Source of the DNA: JAHBWV01 sp964588385
GTDB lineage: Bacteria; Planctomycetota; Phycisphaerae; Phycisphaerales; UBA1924
Length of the DNA stretch: 64,000 nucleotides
Direction of reading: 5' to 3'
NCBI GenBank assembly: GCA_964588385.1
Contig: CAZPPG010000009.1
Location: 21,856 to 85,855 of the forward strand
The position numbers were made by a program, and so were the translations under genes. This document shows positions 1 to 8,100 of this stretch, piece after piece. The stretch's first letter is position 1, and every line of letters starts with the position of its first letter. Under the pieces are notes generated by a model. The model saw only the letters and a list, made by a program, of their open reading frames with translations. It made no database searches and had not been told where the DNA came from.

Positions 1-1268
1 CCCATGTTGGTCATCTGGAAGAGCAGCGTCTGCTTGATGCGATCAAAGTCGCGCGTGACGATGCGGACCTCGCCCGTCTGCGGGTCCTTCCTGAACTGGT
101 ACATCTGGTGGCGCTCGACAAACTCCGGCGTCAGGAACTCGTCGAGGAACGACACATCGTTGTAGATCCGCCGGACTTCAAAGATCTTCTCCCGTCCCTT
201 CATCGACTTGTCGTCGAACGCCTCTTTCTGCCCGATCGAGTCCAGCGATTCCCACGCCGCCCCGTGCTGGCCCCGGTTCCAGCGCCGCTCGATCTCCTTC
301 CAGAGCTCCACGCCGATCTTGTAGGGGTTGAACCCGCCCGGCGGCATGTGAACCACGCCCGAATGCTGCTCCGCGTAATCAATGATCTCCTTGGCCTCGA
401 GAAAGTGCTGCGTCATGAGCTTGGAGTGCCAGTAGGTCGCCCACCCCTCGTTCATGATCTTCGTCATGCCCTGCGGCGCGTAGTAGTACGCCTCATCGCG
501 GATGATCGACAAGATGTCCTGCTGCCACTCGTCCAGTCTCCCGTGCCGCAGAAGGAACAGCAGCACATCACGCGTCGGCCGCTCGGGGATCCGCCCCTTC
601 CCCGACTTCACCTCCGCGGCGTGCGCGTCCCGCTGACGCTGCATCTCCCCCTCGGGATTGATGAACGCATCCATGTAGCTCTTCGCCGGCAACTTGTGCG
701 GCTCGAACGGATCCGCATCCGACGGATACACCGGCTCATCGCGCATCATGAACATCGAGTGCGGATCGATCAGGTGCTCAAGCGCGAGGCAGTGGTCGAT
801 GAACCGTTCGACGGTCTCCACGCCCTGCCGCTCGATGTGGCGTCGCACGCGCGTCGCGTGGTTGGCCATCTCGTTCATCATCTTGCGGTTGGTCTTGCTG
901 AACCAGAGGTTGTTCTTGAAGAAGTCCGAGTGGCCGTAGACGTGGGCCATCACCAGCTTCTGATCGGTGACGCTGTTGGACTCCTGCAGGTACGCGTAGC
1001 ACGGATCGTTGTTGATGACCATCTCGTAGATGCGGCCAAGCCCGTAGGCGTCGCGCTTGGAGAGCTTCTCGTATTCCATGCCCCAGCGCCAGTGCGGGTA
1101 CCGGACGGGGAAGCCCCCGAACGCCGCGATCTGGTTCATCGTCTCGAAGTCCAGGACCTCGTAAACGACCTCGAAAAAGTCCAGCCCGTACTCGCTGGCC
1201 TTGGCCTTGATGGCCTGCATGTGGGCGAGGAGTTCGGGCGTGAGTTCGGTGTGCGGCGTGCCTGCCAT
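1..1268 (-). CDS. SpoVR family protein (3' end outside window)
   Basis: Reading leftward from an ATG at 1268-1266, the frame stays open to the window edge (about 422 codons). It encodes a SpoVR-family protein starting MAGTPHTELTPELL, with the family's aromatic, charged character: VINNDPCYAYLQESNS, MAHVYGHSDFFKNN, and NEGWATYWHSK near residue 285. The family takes its name from Bacillus SpoVR, which affects the spore cortex. In non-sporulating bacteria it usually sits beside PrkA-type kinase and YeaH genes and its biochemical role is unknown. Those partners are not visible here. The gene is divergent from the next gene at 1413. The C-terminus is missing, so completeness cannot be judged. Family assignment is confident; function is not. 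Confidence 0.9.
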   Translation of the reverse strand, partial: MAGTPHTELTPELLAHMQAIKAKASEYGLDFFEVVYEVLDFETMNQIAAFGGFPVRYPHWRWGMEYEKLSKRDAYGLGRIYEMVINNDPCYAYLQESNSVTDQKLVMAHVYGHSDFFKNNLWFSKTNRKMMNEMANHATRVRRHIERQGVETVERFIDHCLALEHLIDPHSMFMMRDEPVYPSDADPFEPHKLPAKSYMDAFINPEGEMQRQRDAHAAEVKSGKGRIPERPTRDVLLFLLRHGRLDEWQQDILSIIRDEAYYYAPQGMTKIMNEGWATYWHSKLMTQHFLEAKEIIDYAEQHSGVVHMPPGGFNPYKIGVELWKEIERRWNRGQHGAAWESLDSIGQKEAFDDKSMKGREKIFEVRRIYNDVSFLDEFLTPEFVERHQMYQFRKDPQTGEVRIVTRDFDRIKQTLLFQMTNM

Positions 1269-1412
1269 GGTCCCCCTCTTATCGGCTGGATAGGCCGGTC
1301 TCCCGACAGCCAACCAAAGCACCGCCAGACCATACGTGGAGGAAGGGGCCGGGGATCGGGCGGATCGTCGGACGGGGTTGCATACTCGCCCCTCGTGTGC
1401 GAGGATGTGCGA

Positions 1413-1988
1413 ATGGGATTCTTTAAGAAGCTGCTGAACCGTGAATCGAACAGTCCTTCGAATCAACCTCCGGTCCCGCCGCGTGGAGGGGGTGGGGGCG
1501 GGGGTTCGTCGGGTCCGCCGCCAGGCGGTGGTGGGGGTGCTGGTGGGTCTGGTGGCGGGGGCGGCGTGTCGATCCGCCTGAACCTGCCGCATGAGCCAAG
1601 GCCGGAGAACCTGCCGCTCTTGGCGGAGATGGTGGTCAAGAACGAAGCGGAAGCGGGCGTCGCGCTCGACTACTCGATTGAGAGTCTGAAGCAGATCGAT
1701 ACGGTCCTGTCCCAGTTGCGTGCCGAGGGCGCCACGCCATCGTCTGTACCAGACATGGTCTTCTGCATGGGGTGCTACGTGGGCGAGGTGATGCGTCGGA
1801 AGTACGGGGGCGAATGGGTCGAGCCGCGAGCGGACATTCCGTTGGGACCGTTCCCACTGCTGCGGTACGGAAACGGCAGCCACTGTGCGCCGATCGGGAA
1901 GGCGTTCAAATGCCTGCAGAACGGCGCGGGCGACAGCGTGCATTACTTCAGCGGCGTGATGCACCCAAGTGCGATGAAGCAGGGTTGA
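1413..1988 (+). CDS. unknown protein with poly-Gly linker, first of a tandem paralogue pair
   Basis: 191 aa, not recognised. The ATG at 1413 follows a GAGG-containing stretch; a longer open frame upstream is the antisense of spoVR. The N-terminus MGFFKKLLNRES is followed by a Pro/Gly-rich linker (residues about 20-52, runs of up to seven Gly), then a folded-looking domain with VALDYSIESLKQID and MGCYVGEVMRRKYGGEWVEP. The next gene repeats the same plan (MGLFKKLLGG, VALDYSPESLRDVD, LGCYVGEVMCRRLGAQWVDP) without the linker, so this is a local duplication. No signal peptide or membrane segment is seen. The domain resembles small uncharacterised families with a G-x-Y-x-G-E-V-x(6)-W pattern. No function is claimed. 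Confidence 0.75.
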   Translation: MGFFKKLLNRESNSPSNQPPVPPRGGGGGGGSSGPPPGGGGGAGGSGGGGGVSIRLNLPHEPRPENLPLLAEMVVKNEAEAGVALDYSIESLKQIDTVLSQLRAEGATPSSVPDMVFCMGCYVGEVMRRKYGGEWVEPRADIPLGPFPLLRYGNGSHCAPIGKAFKCLQNGAGDSVHYFSGVMHPSAMKQG

Positions 1989-2024
1989 GCGACGGGTGTG
2001 GTCGCTGGCTGGGAGGACGATCTC

Positions 2025-2522
2025 ATGGGACTGTTCAAGAAGCTGCTGGGTGGACTCGGTGTGCCGGTTGGCTACGCTGAGTGGCGTCGATTCGAGATAC
2101 CCTTCGCCCCCGAGCCGGGCAACCTGGATCGGCTTGCGGAGGCCATCGTTGAGACGATCAAGCGGATCGAAGGTGTCGCCCTTGATTACTCGCCGGAGAG
2201 TCTGAGGGACGTCGACAAGATCCTCCTCCGTTTCCATGAGGATGGGATGCGTGTGCGATTCATCGCCGACCCGCTCTTCTGCCTCGGGTGCTATGTCGGC
2301 GAGGTGATGTGCCGCAGACTCGGTGCGCAATGGGTCGACCCGCCGAACCAGATGATGGGCATGTTTCCGGTCACTCTGATAGGCGACAGCTATTCGACTC
2401 CGATCACCAAGGTGTACAAGCACGTCATGAACGGTTCTGAAGATAGCGTGTACTTCTTCTATCGGGCAATGGAGAGCGACGTGCTGCGGGCGTCAACGGA
2501 GGGTGCGCCGCCGCCCCCGTGA
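2025..2522 (+). CDS. unknown protein, second of a tandem paralogue pair
   Basis: 165 aa, not recognised. The ATG at 2025 is preceded by GGGAGG eight bases upstream, which favours it over an upstream start at 1998. It lies 36 bp after its paralogue and shares the MGxFKKLL start, the VALDYSxESL helix and the GCYVGEVM...W motif, but lacks the glycine linker. The C-terminal part (TPITKVYKHVMNGSEDSVYFFYRAM) matches APIGKAFKCLQNGAGDSVHYF of the first copy. The two are probably co-transcribed. No signal peptide. A soluble small protein is likely; its role is unknown. Confidence 0.75.
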   Translation: MGLFKKLLGGLGVPVGYAEWRRFEIPFAPEPGNLDRLAEAIVETIKRIEGVALDYSPESLRDVDKILLRFHEDGMRVRFIADPLFCLGCYVGEVMCRRLGAQWVDPPNQMMGMFPVTLIGDSYSTPITKVYKHVMNGSEDSVYFFYRAMESDVLRASTEGAPPPP

Positions 2523-2540
2523 TGGCATCGCTTGGCATAG

Positions 2541-2573
2541 AAAGAACAAGGCCCCGCCCTTTCGGACGAGGCC
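2541..2573 (-). terminator. rho-independent terminator of the PEP-CTERM gene
   Basis: On the minus strand a 10-bp stem (arms 2564-2573 and 2550-2559, two G-T pairs, 4-nt loop) is followed by TTGTTCTTTC. It lies 45 bp beyond the stop of the PEP-CTERM gene at 2618 and could also stop the convergent paralogue pair. Confidence 0.7.
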
Positions 2574-2617
2574 TCGCATGAAGACGCTCAGGGAATCAAA
2601 TCAGGAGACAGGCCGAT

Positions 2618-3424
2618 TCAGGCGCGCCGGCGGCGGGCCGCGACCAGGCCGCCCAGGCCCATGAGCGCGATCGCGCCGGGAGCCGGAACAACGACCGACA
2701 GGTTGTCGAAGTCGCCCCAGCCGCCACCGAGCTGGAAGTTGTCGCTGATGAGAACGACCTGCTCCACGGAGGTGCCCGCGACGACGCCCGTCACGCTGGA
2801 GTAGATCAGCGAGCCGTTGTAGTAGTAGTCGATCGAGTCGTTGACCGAGTCGATGATGATGGTCGCGTTGCGATACGCGCCGTCGGCGATGAAGTTCGCG
2901 CCCGTGTCCACGAAGGCCAGGCCAGCGCCGGTGTCATCCAGGACCAGGATGTCGCCCGTCCAGGAGAACTTCATGCGGGCGCTGAGTGACGCCTGCGAGG
3001 GCGCCTGTGGAACGATGTCATAGTCCGCGCCGCCCACGTCGTTGGTCGCGAAGTCCACCGAGACCGCGTAGTACCCGGCGCCCAGCGGGCCCGCGTCCGG
3101 GCTGAAGCCGCCCGAGAGCGTGCCGGAGGTCGCGGCCGTGTCCTTCACGATGCGCAGGTGCTGCGAGCCGCCTGCGGGGTGAGCGCCGGAGATCGACGCC
3201 GCGTTCGGGCTGGCGGCGAACTCCGTCCAGCCGTTCTGCGGCAGGCCGCCGATCGTGAAACCGTCGATCGCCTCGAAGCCGGTGGAGAACGCGCCCGAGC
3301 GGCTCACGCCGTCGGTGCCGGCGCCCAGGAGGGCCTCGGTGCTCAGGTTGTAGTTCTTGTCCGCGAGGGCGCTGCCGGCGACGGCAACGAGCGCGAGCGT
3401 GGCGACGGAAATCTTCGTTCTCAT
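2618..3424 (-). CDS. PEP-CTERM-like exported protein
   Basis: 268 aa. The ATG at 3424 follows AGGAG with about eight bases spacing and gives a clean signal peptide (MRTKISVATLALVAVAGSALA). The mature part is Gly/Ala/Ser/Asp-rich and beta-like, with no catalytic motif seen. The end, VPAPGAIALMGLGGLVAARRRR, is a PEP-CTERM-type sorting signal: a Pro motif, a hydrophobic helix and an Arg cluster. Proteins with such tails are exported and processed by exosortase-type enzymes; no exosortase lies in this window. The central region (WTGDILVLDDTGAGLAFVD, NDSIDYYYNGSLIY) resembles a lectin-like or anchor-type beta sandwich. Export is well supported; the ligand is unknown. Confidence 0.85.
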   Translation of the reverse strand: MRTKISVATLALVAVAGSALADKNYNLSTEALLGAGTDGVSRSGAFSTGFEAIDGFTIGGLPQNGWTEFAASPNAASISGAHPAGGSQHLRIVKDTAATSGTLSGGFSPDAGPLGAGYYAVSVDFATNDVGGADYDIVPQAPSQASLSARMKFSWTGDILVLDDTGAGLAFVDTGANFIADGAYRNATIIIDSVNDSIDYYYNGSLIYSSVTGVVAGTSVEQVVLISDNFQLGGGWGDFDNLSVVVPAPGAIALMGLGGLVAARRRRA

Positions 3425-3780
3425 CTCTGAAACTCCTATGACGGACACGCCGACCGACACGAAATGGGAAGTGTGCGCTCGATCGGCGGAGCGACACCCT
3501 TGTCCCGTGCCGCGTCGGCACGGGGGAAGCAGCAAGTCGCGGCCCTGAGAAGGCCGGCCCCATCGAGGTGCCATGTGTCAGGCGTCTCGTCGCGAATGCA
3601 ACGATTGCCTCTCTCTCGAATCGTCTGTCCGAGCACACCATCAAGGTGTTCCACTCTTCAACGACGATTCATACCGGGTTTGCGGCTTCGTGTGGCGATC
3701 GGGCGAGAAACCAAGTGAATGCACCCACCTTGATCGTGCGAGAGGGTTGACTTGCTTCGCGCGAGATCGAACAACTCCGT
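3425..3780. other. intergenic region between the PEP-CTERM gene and rtcB
   Basis: 356 bp holding the divergent starts of the PEP-CTERM gene (minus) and rtcB (plus). The one clear structure is a perfect 9-bp stem with a 3-nt loop at 3504-3524 (arms CCCGTGCCG and CGGCACGGG), which would lie in the leader of the minus-strand gene. A TTGACT at about 3748 could be a -35 for rtcB but no convincing -10 follows. The short open frames here have no coding character. Confidence 0.5.
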
Positions 3781-5097
3781 ATGCACACTGGTCCGATCAA
3801 GAGTGTTTCCGGCAGCGTCGACTTTGTGCCGCGTCACCACGCGGGCAGCGAGGGGCGATGCGGGTATTCACTGTGGGGCGAGATCGGCGAGGATTTCGAC
3901 AAGCCCTCGTTCGATCAGTTGCACGCGGCGTGCGGCTTGCCGGTCGCCGCCGCCGGCGCGCTCATGCCCGATGCGCACGTGGGGTATGGGTTGCCGATCG
4001 GTGGCGTCCTCGCGACGCGCGGCGCGGTCGTGCCATATGCGGTGGGGGTTGACATCGCCTGCCGCATGAAGATGACGGTGCTGGATCTGCCGGAGTCGAT
4101 GCTCACGACTGCGCACGGGATGAAGCGGCTGACGGACGCGCTGGAGACCGAGACGTGCTTCGGCGTGGGCGGGGCATTCCAGAGGCGGAAGATGCACCCG
4201 GTGCTGGACATGGATTGGAATGTGTCGCCCATCACGGCGCGGAACAAGGACAAGGCGTGGAGCCAGCTCGGCACGAGCGGGAGCGGCAACCACTTTGTGG
4301 AGTTCGGTGTGCTGACGGTGCGCGAGGGCGCGCCGCATGGCGCGAGCGCGGTCAACCAGTCGAGCGAGGGGGGGTCGCACGCGCGGTTTGATCTTGCGCC
4401 GGGGAGGTATCTCGCGCTCCTCTCGCACTCGGGGTCACGTGGCACAGGGGCGGCGGTGTGCGATCACTATTCCAAGCTGGCGATGGCGCTGCGCCCTGAC
4501 CTGCCCAAGGACCAGAAGTTCCTGGCGTGGCTGGACATGGGGACGCAGGAAGGGCAGGAATACTGGAACGCCATGAACCTGATGGGGGAGTACGCCGCGG
4601 CGAATCACGCGTGCATCCATGCGGCGGTGGCGAAGAATCTCGGGGCAGACGTGATTGCCGACGTCGAGAACCACCACAACTTCGCGTGGAAGGAGACGCA
4701 CACGATCAACGGCAAGCGCGAGGACGTGTACGTGCACCGCAAAGGTGCGACGCCGGCGGGAGCGGGCGTGATGGGCGTGATCCCGGGATCGATGGCGCAG
4801 CCGGGTTTCGTCGTCATGGGCCTCGGCAGCGATGCGTCGTTGCACTCGGCGAGCCACGGGGCGGGGCGGCTGATGTCACGCACGAAGGCCAAGCAGTCGA
4901 TCGCGTGGGGGAACGTGAAGAAGAAGCTGAAGGAGCTTGAGATCACCGTGCTGTCGGCTGGCGTGGATGAGGCGCCGGATGCTTACAAAGACATCCACAA
5001 GGTGATGGTCCGCCAGCAGGATCTGGTGCGGGTGGTGGCGCAGTTTGATCCGAAGCTGGTGAAGATGGCGCCGGCGGGAGAGCGAGCCGAAGACTGA
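3781..5097 (+). CDS. rtcB: RtcB-family RNA-splicing ligase
   Basis: 438 aa. RtcB joins RNA 2',3'-cyclic phosphate (or 3'-phosphate) ends to 5'-OH ends using GTP and Mn2+, in tRNA or rRNA repair. Metal and guanylate-binding motifs are all present: DIAC (Asp91, Cys94), SGNHFVEF (His171), LSHSGSRG (His216), VENHHNF (His298/299), and SHGAGR with His359 at the position of the guanylylated histidine. Length fits the family. No strong ribosome-binding site precedes the ATG at 3781, but the family N-terminus begins within 60 residues of it. No archease or RtcA gene is adjacent. Family assignment is secure; the RNA substrate is not known. Confidence 0.93.
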   Translation: MHTGPIKSVSGSVDFVPRHHAGSEGRCGYSLWGEIGEDFDKPSFDQLHAACGLPVAAAGALMPDAHVGYGLPIGGVLATRGAVVPYAVGVDIACRMKMTVLDLPESMLTTAHGMKRLTDALETETCFGVGGAFQRRKMHPVLDMDWNVSPITARNKDKAWSQLGTSGSGNHFVEFGVLTVREGAPHGASAVNQSSEGGSHARFDLAPGRYLALLSHSGSRGTGAAVCDHYSKLAMALRPDLPKDQKFLAWLDMGTQEGQEYWNAMNLMGEYAAANHACIHAAVAKNLGADVIADVENHHNFAWKETHTINGKREDVYVHRKGATPAGAGVMGVIPGSMAQPGFVVMGLGSDASLHSASHGAGRLMSRTKAKQSIAWGNVKKKLKELEITVLSAGVDEAPDAYKDIHKVMVRQQDLVRVVAQFDPKLVKMAPAGERAED

Positions 5098-5100
5098 TAG

Positions 5101-5412
5101 GCATTTCAACGCGGAGGACGCGGAGGGCCGCTGAGAAGAGAAGGCGTTGAACGCGAAGGGCCCGAAGATCGCGAAGAGGACTGGGGAGAAGCGGAAGACA
5201 GGGCTTGCCACAGAGGCACAGAAACGCAGAGAACCAGCAGAGGTCGAGAAAGCGAAGCAAAGAGATGAGATTGTTCGGACTTGAGGAGCGAGAGATCGCG
5301 GCGATTCCGTGAGTCGTTGCAGATTCTCGGGTCTTTCGCCTCTCTGTGCCTCGGTGTCTCTGTGGTGAGTCTTCGCCTTTATCCGCGGCTCTCCGCGGCC
5401 CTCCACGTTGAG
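5101..5412. repeat. imperfect long inverted repeat built from CACAGAG / GCGGAGG motifs
   Basis: The 322 bp between convergent rtcB and the FMN reductase gene contain no gene. The left side reads TTCAACGCGGAGGACGCGGA (5104) and later CCACAGAGGCACAGAAACGC (5208). The right side carries the same motifs inverted: the reverse complement of 5340-5366 contains CCACAGAGACACCGAGGCAC, and that of 5385-5412 contains CAACGTGGAGGGCCGCGG. The whole is therefore a large imperfect palindrome. Related ACGAAG/ACAGAG arrays recur at 15597-15632, 57351-57390 and 58527-58590. Confidence 0.6.
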
Positions 5413-5419
5413 TGTCTAC

Positions 5420-5992
5420 TTACCCATTCAGCTTGCGAGCAACTTCGGCGACGCGCTTGCCGATGCTCTCGACGGCGGTGCGCTGCTTCTCATCCTTGAT
5501 GACGCCCTTGTCGTCGAACTGCTCGTGCGCCTTGATGAGGGCGTATTGATCGGGGATGACAAGGGTCTGGATGTTGCCGAGGATGGCGCGGAGGTGGACG
5601 AGGCCGCGCAGGCCGCCGAGGTTGCCGGGGGAGGCACCCATCAGCCCCGCGACCTTGTAGGCGAAGCACTCCAGGGGCTTCTCGTTCGGGGCGGGGCGCG
5701 AGGCCCAGTCGATGGCGTTCTTGAGGGCGGCGGTGATGGAGGAGTTGTACTCGGGCGAGGCGATCAGGAGCCCGTGATGGGATTTCATGAGTTCCTTCAG
5801 GCGCTTGGCGCCGTCGGGCGTGCCTTTGGCTTCGAGGTCCTCGTCGAAGAGCGGGAGGTTGAAGTCGGCGAGGCGGATGATGGTGACCTCCGCGCCCGCG
5901 GCCTTCGCGCCGTTGGCGGCGTTCTGAACCATCTGGTGGTTGTAGGAGCCGGTGCGGAGAGAGCCGGAGAAGGCCAGGATGCGGATCGACAT
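5420..5992 (-). CDS. NAD(P)H-dependent FMN reductase family protein
   Basis: 190 aa. A flavodoxin-like FMN reductase/quinone reductase. The N-terminal FMN phosphate-binding loop is GSLRTGSYNHQM (residues 9-20), and SPEYNSSITAALKNAIDW (about 79-96) is the typical SPEYNxSxPGxLKNAxDW motif. GASPGNLGGLRG follows. The ATG at 5992 is preceded by GAGG. Such enzymes use NAD(P)H to reduce FMN, quinones, azo compounds or chromate; the substrate cannot be told from sequence. It is convergent with rtcB across the inverted-repeat spacer and stands alone. Confidence 0.9.
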   Translation of the reverse strand: MSIRILAFSGSLRTGSYNHQMVQNAANGAKAAGAEVTIIRLADFNLPLFDEDLEAKGTPDGAKRLKELMKSHHGLLIASPEYNSSITAALKNAIDWASRPAPNEKPLECFAYKVAGLMGASPGNLGGLRGLVHLRAILGNIQTLVIPDQYALIKAHEQFDDKGVIKDEKQRTAVESIGKRVAEVARKLNG

Positions 5993-6040
5993 GTCAGACC
6001 TCGTGGGTGTTCAGGGGGAGAAGGGAAGGGGAAAGACAAG

Positions 6041-6175
6041 AGTCGGGGGCGTTCGCCCCACTCCACTAAGGATGCCGCTGCGCGGCATCTTTACCAGATG
6101 CTGCGGCGACGCCTTCGGCGTGCGCCTTGCATCTGGCAACCATCGCACGCCCGCTTCGCGGGCGGGAGAAGGAAG
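6041..6175. repeat. structured repeat element, copy A (intergenic)
   Basis: About 135 bp between gatB and the FMN reductase gene. It folds as consecutive hairpins: GGGGCG-TTC-GCCCC, an 8-bp GATGCCGC/GCGGCATC stem, a CCAGATGC/GCATCTGG outer stem enclosing ACGCC-TTC-GGCGT, and CGCCCGC-TTC-GCGGGCG. It aligns without gaps to 9514-9647 (93 of the first 110 bases identical by hand count). It explains most of the 289-bp gap between the two genes. Confidence 0.85.
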
Positions 6176-6281
6176 ACACACGGTCATGCGCGAGGTTGGT
6201 TGGTGTGCGCACATCGTGGTGAGGAAGAGCACTGGCTGGCAAGCAGCCAGTGGCACAAAGCCATTGGCACGGTCGATTCGT

Positions 6282-8021
6282 TTACTCTTTGACGCCGATC
6301 ATGTCGAGGAGTTTCGCGCGGACCTGGGCGGCGTCGGCCGTGCCGCCTGAGAGTTTCATGACGTTGCCGACGAGGCGGCCGATGGCCTGGAGTTTACCGG
6401 CTTTGATCTGGTCGACGATGGGGGCGTTCTCGGCGAGGACCTCTCCACACCACTTCTCCATCGCGGCGTCGTCGCGGACGATGATGAGGTTGCGTTCGCG
6501 GGCGAGCGTTTCGGGATCGGCGCCGGCGTGGGCGGGTTCGCAGAGGAGGCCGAAGAGGATATCGAGGGACTGGGCGCTGATCGCGCCCTGCTCGCGGAGG
6601 GCCGCGAGCGTGCCGACGGCGGCGGGTGTGATGCCGAGATCGGCGACGGTCAGGTTGGACGGTTCGGCGTTGTCGTCGGATGTGTCACGGGGGGCGGGGG
6701 CAGGCTGGTGGCTGGCTTGCTCGTGGGCTCGCTCGTTGGCCCGCTCGTTGGCACGCTCATTCACGCGCTTCGCGCCGTTCTGGAGCAGGAGGTTGGCGAC
6801 GACGCGGCCGGCTCGGTCGCCGGGGAGGCCGGCGTTGGTCGCGTGCGTGACGGCGGCGTCGTAGAACTCGGCGACGGGGCGCTCCTCGATGAGGGCGAGG
6901 GCCTCGCGCGGGTCGAGCCCGTAGCTCTTGCGCACGCGCCAGAGTCTTGAGATCGGGAGCTCGGGGAGGGAGGCGCGGACGCGTTCGCGCCAGGGTTCAT
7001 CGATGGTGAGGACGGGGAGGTCCGGGTCGGGGAAGTAGCGGTAGTCGTGGGCGTCTTCCTTGGAGCGCTGGAGGAATGTGGAGTTGGTGGCGTCGTCCCA
7101 GCCGCGGGTCGTTTTGGAGCCGGGACCGAACTCAAGACCATCTTCCAGCCAGCGGCGGGGCTGCTCGCGGAGCTCGTAGTCGATCGCGCCCTTGAGGGAT
7201 CGGAAGGAGTTGAGGTTCTTGACCTCGGTGATGGGTGTTGTGGCGGTGCGGCCGTCCTTGAGGTGGATGATGGTGTTGATGTTGGGCTCGAAGCGCATGT
7301 GGCCCTTCTGCATGACGCCCTCGGTCGCGCCGAGGAAGCGGCAGGTCATGCGGAGGAGGCGTGCGAAGGCGACGCACTGGTCGGCGGAGGTGAAGTCGGG
7401 CTGGGTGACGATTTCCAACAGTGGCGCGCCGGCGCGGTTGAGGTCGACGATGGAGTGGTTGATGCGGGTGCTGCCACGCGCGTCCGCGGCGGGCCCTGCG
7501 CTCGGGAGTTCGTGCATGAGCTTGCCGGCGTCTTCTTCGAGGTGGGCGCGGATGATGCCGATGCGGGTGAAGCCGCGGGTGGGGTCGGGCTCGGCGCGGT
7601 TGTCGAGGTTGGGGAGGTCGATCGCGCCGTCGAAGCAGAGGGGCATGTCGTACTGGCTGATCTGGTAGGCCTTGGGGAGGTCGGGGTAGAAGTAGGACTT
7701 GCGGTCCCATTTGGTTGAGTCGGCGATGCGGCAGCCGAGGGCGAGGCCGACCATCATCGACATCTCGACGGCGGCGCGGTTGAGGACGGGGAGCGAGCCG
7801 GGAAGGGCGAGGACGACGGGATCGATGAGGGTGTTGGGCGGGGCGGCCTCGCCATGGCTGTTTCCGGCGGCGGGACCACCGCGCTTCGCGGCGGGATTCG
7901 CCGCGCGGCTGAAGACCTTGGTGTGCGTGGCGAGCTCGACGTGGACCTCCATGCCGAGGACGAGCGTGACACGCTCGATGTCGGAGGGGGTGTAGGTGTG
8001 GGGAGCGTGGGCGGCGGGCAT
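6282..8021 (-). CDS. gatB: Asp-tRNA(Asn)/Glu-tRNA(Gln) amidotransferase subunit B
   Basis: 579 aa. GatB works with GatA and GatC to amidate Glu-tRNA(Gln) or Asp-tRNA(Asn). The GatB/E signature is present: LVLGMEVHVELATHTKVFSR near the N-terminus and DRKSYFYPDLPKAYQISQYD, followed by the helical and YqeY-like tail domains. The ATG at 8021 is the first fitting start, though no good ribosome-binding site precedes it. A low-complexity insert (NERANERANERAHEQASHQ, then PAPAP) sits before the tail domain and comes from a 12-bp tandem repeat. glnS is also in this window, so GatCAB may mainly serve asparagine; that is inference. gatA and gatC are not adjacent. Confidence 0.95.
   Translation of the reverse strand: MPAAHAPHTYTPSDIERVTLVLGMEVHVELATHTKVFSRAANPAAKRGGPAAGNSHGEAAPPNTLIDPVVLALPGSLPVLNRAAVEMSMMVGLALGCRIADSTKWDRKSYFYPDLPKAYQISQYDMPLCFDGAIDLPNLDNRAEPDPTRGFTRIGIIRAHLEEDAGKLMHELPSAGPAADARGSTRINHSIVDLNRAGAPLLEIVTQPDFTSADQCVAFARLLRMTCRFLGATEGVMQKGHMRFEPNINTIIHLKDGRTATTPITEVKNLNSFRSLKGAIDYELREQPRRWLEDGLEFGPGSKTTRGWDDATNSTFLQRSKEDAHDYRYFPDPDLPVLTIDEPWRERVRASLPELPISRLWRVRKSYGLDPREALALIEERPVAEFYDAAVTHATNAGLPGDRAGRVVANLLLQNGAKRVNERANERANERAHEQASHQPAPAPRDTSDDNAEPSNLTVADLGITPAAVGTLAALREQGAISAQSLDILFGLLCEPAHAGADPETLARERNLIIVRDDAAMEKWCGEVLAENAPIVDQIKAGKLQAIGRLVGNVMKLSGGTADAAQVRAKLLDMIGVKE
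6719..6766. repeat. 12-bp tandem repeat inside gatB
   Basis: Four consecutive 12-mers: GCTCGTGGGCTC, GCTCGTTGGCCC, GCTCGTTGGCAC and the degenerate GCTCATTCACGC. On the coding strand they give the ANER repeats at the domain junction of GatB. The 12-bp unit preserves the reading frame. Confidence 0.8.
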
Positions 8022-8100
8022 GAAGGCATGATACGCGAAACAACGCGGATGAACGCACACGCTCGCCACCGCAATACGCACACTTCTCTTGTCGCTTACC

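Noticed and set aside
108..1412. Long plus-strand open frame opposite the SpoVR gene
   Set aside because: It is antisense to a well-conserved SpoVR coding region; only the part after the ATG at 1413 encodes a plausible protein.
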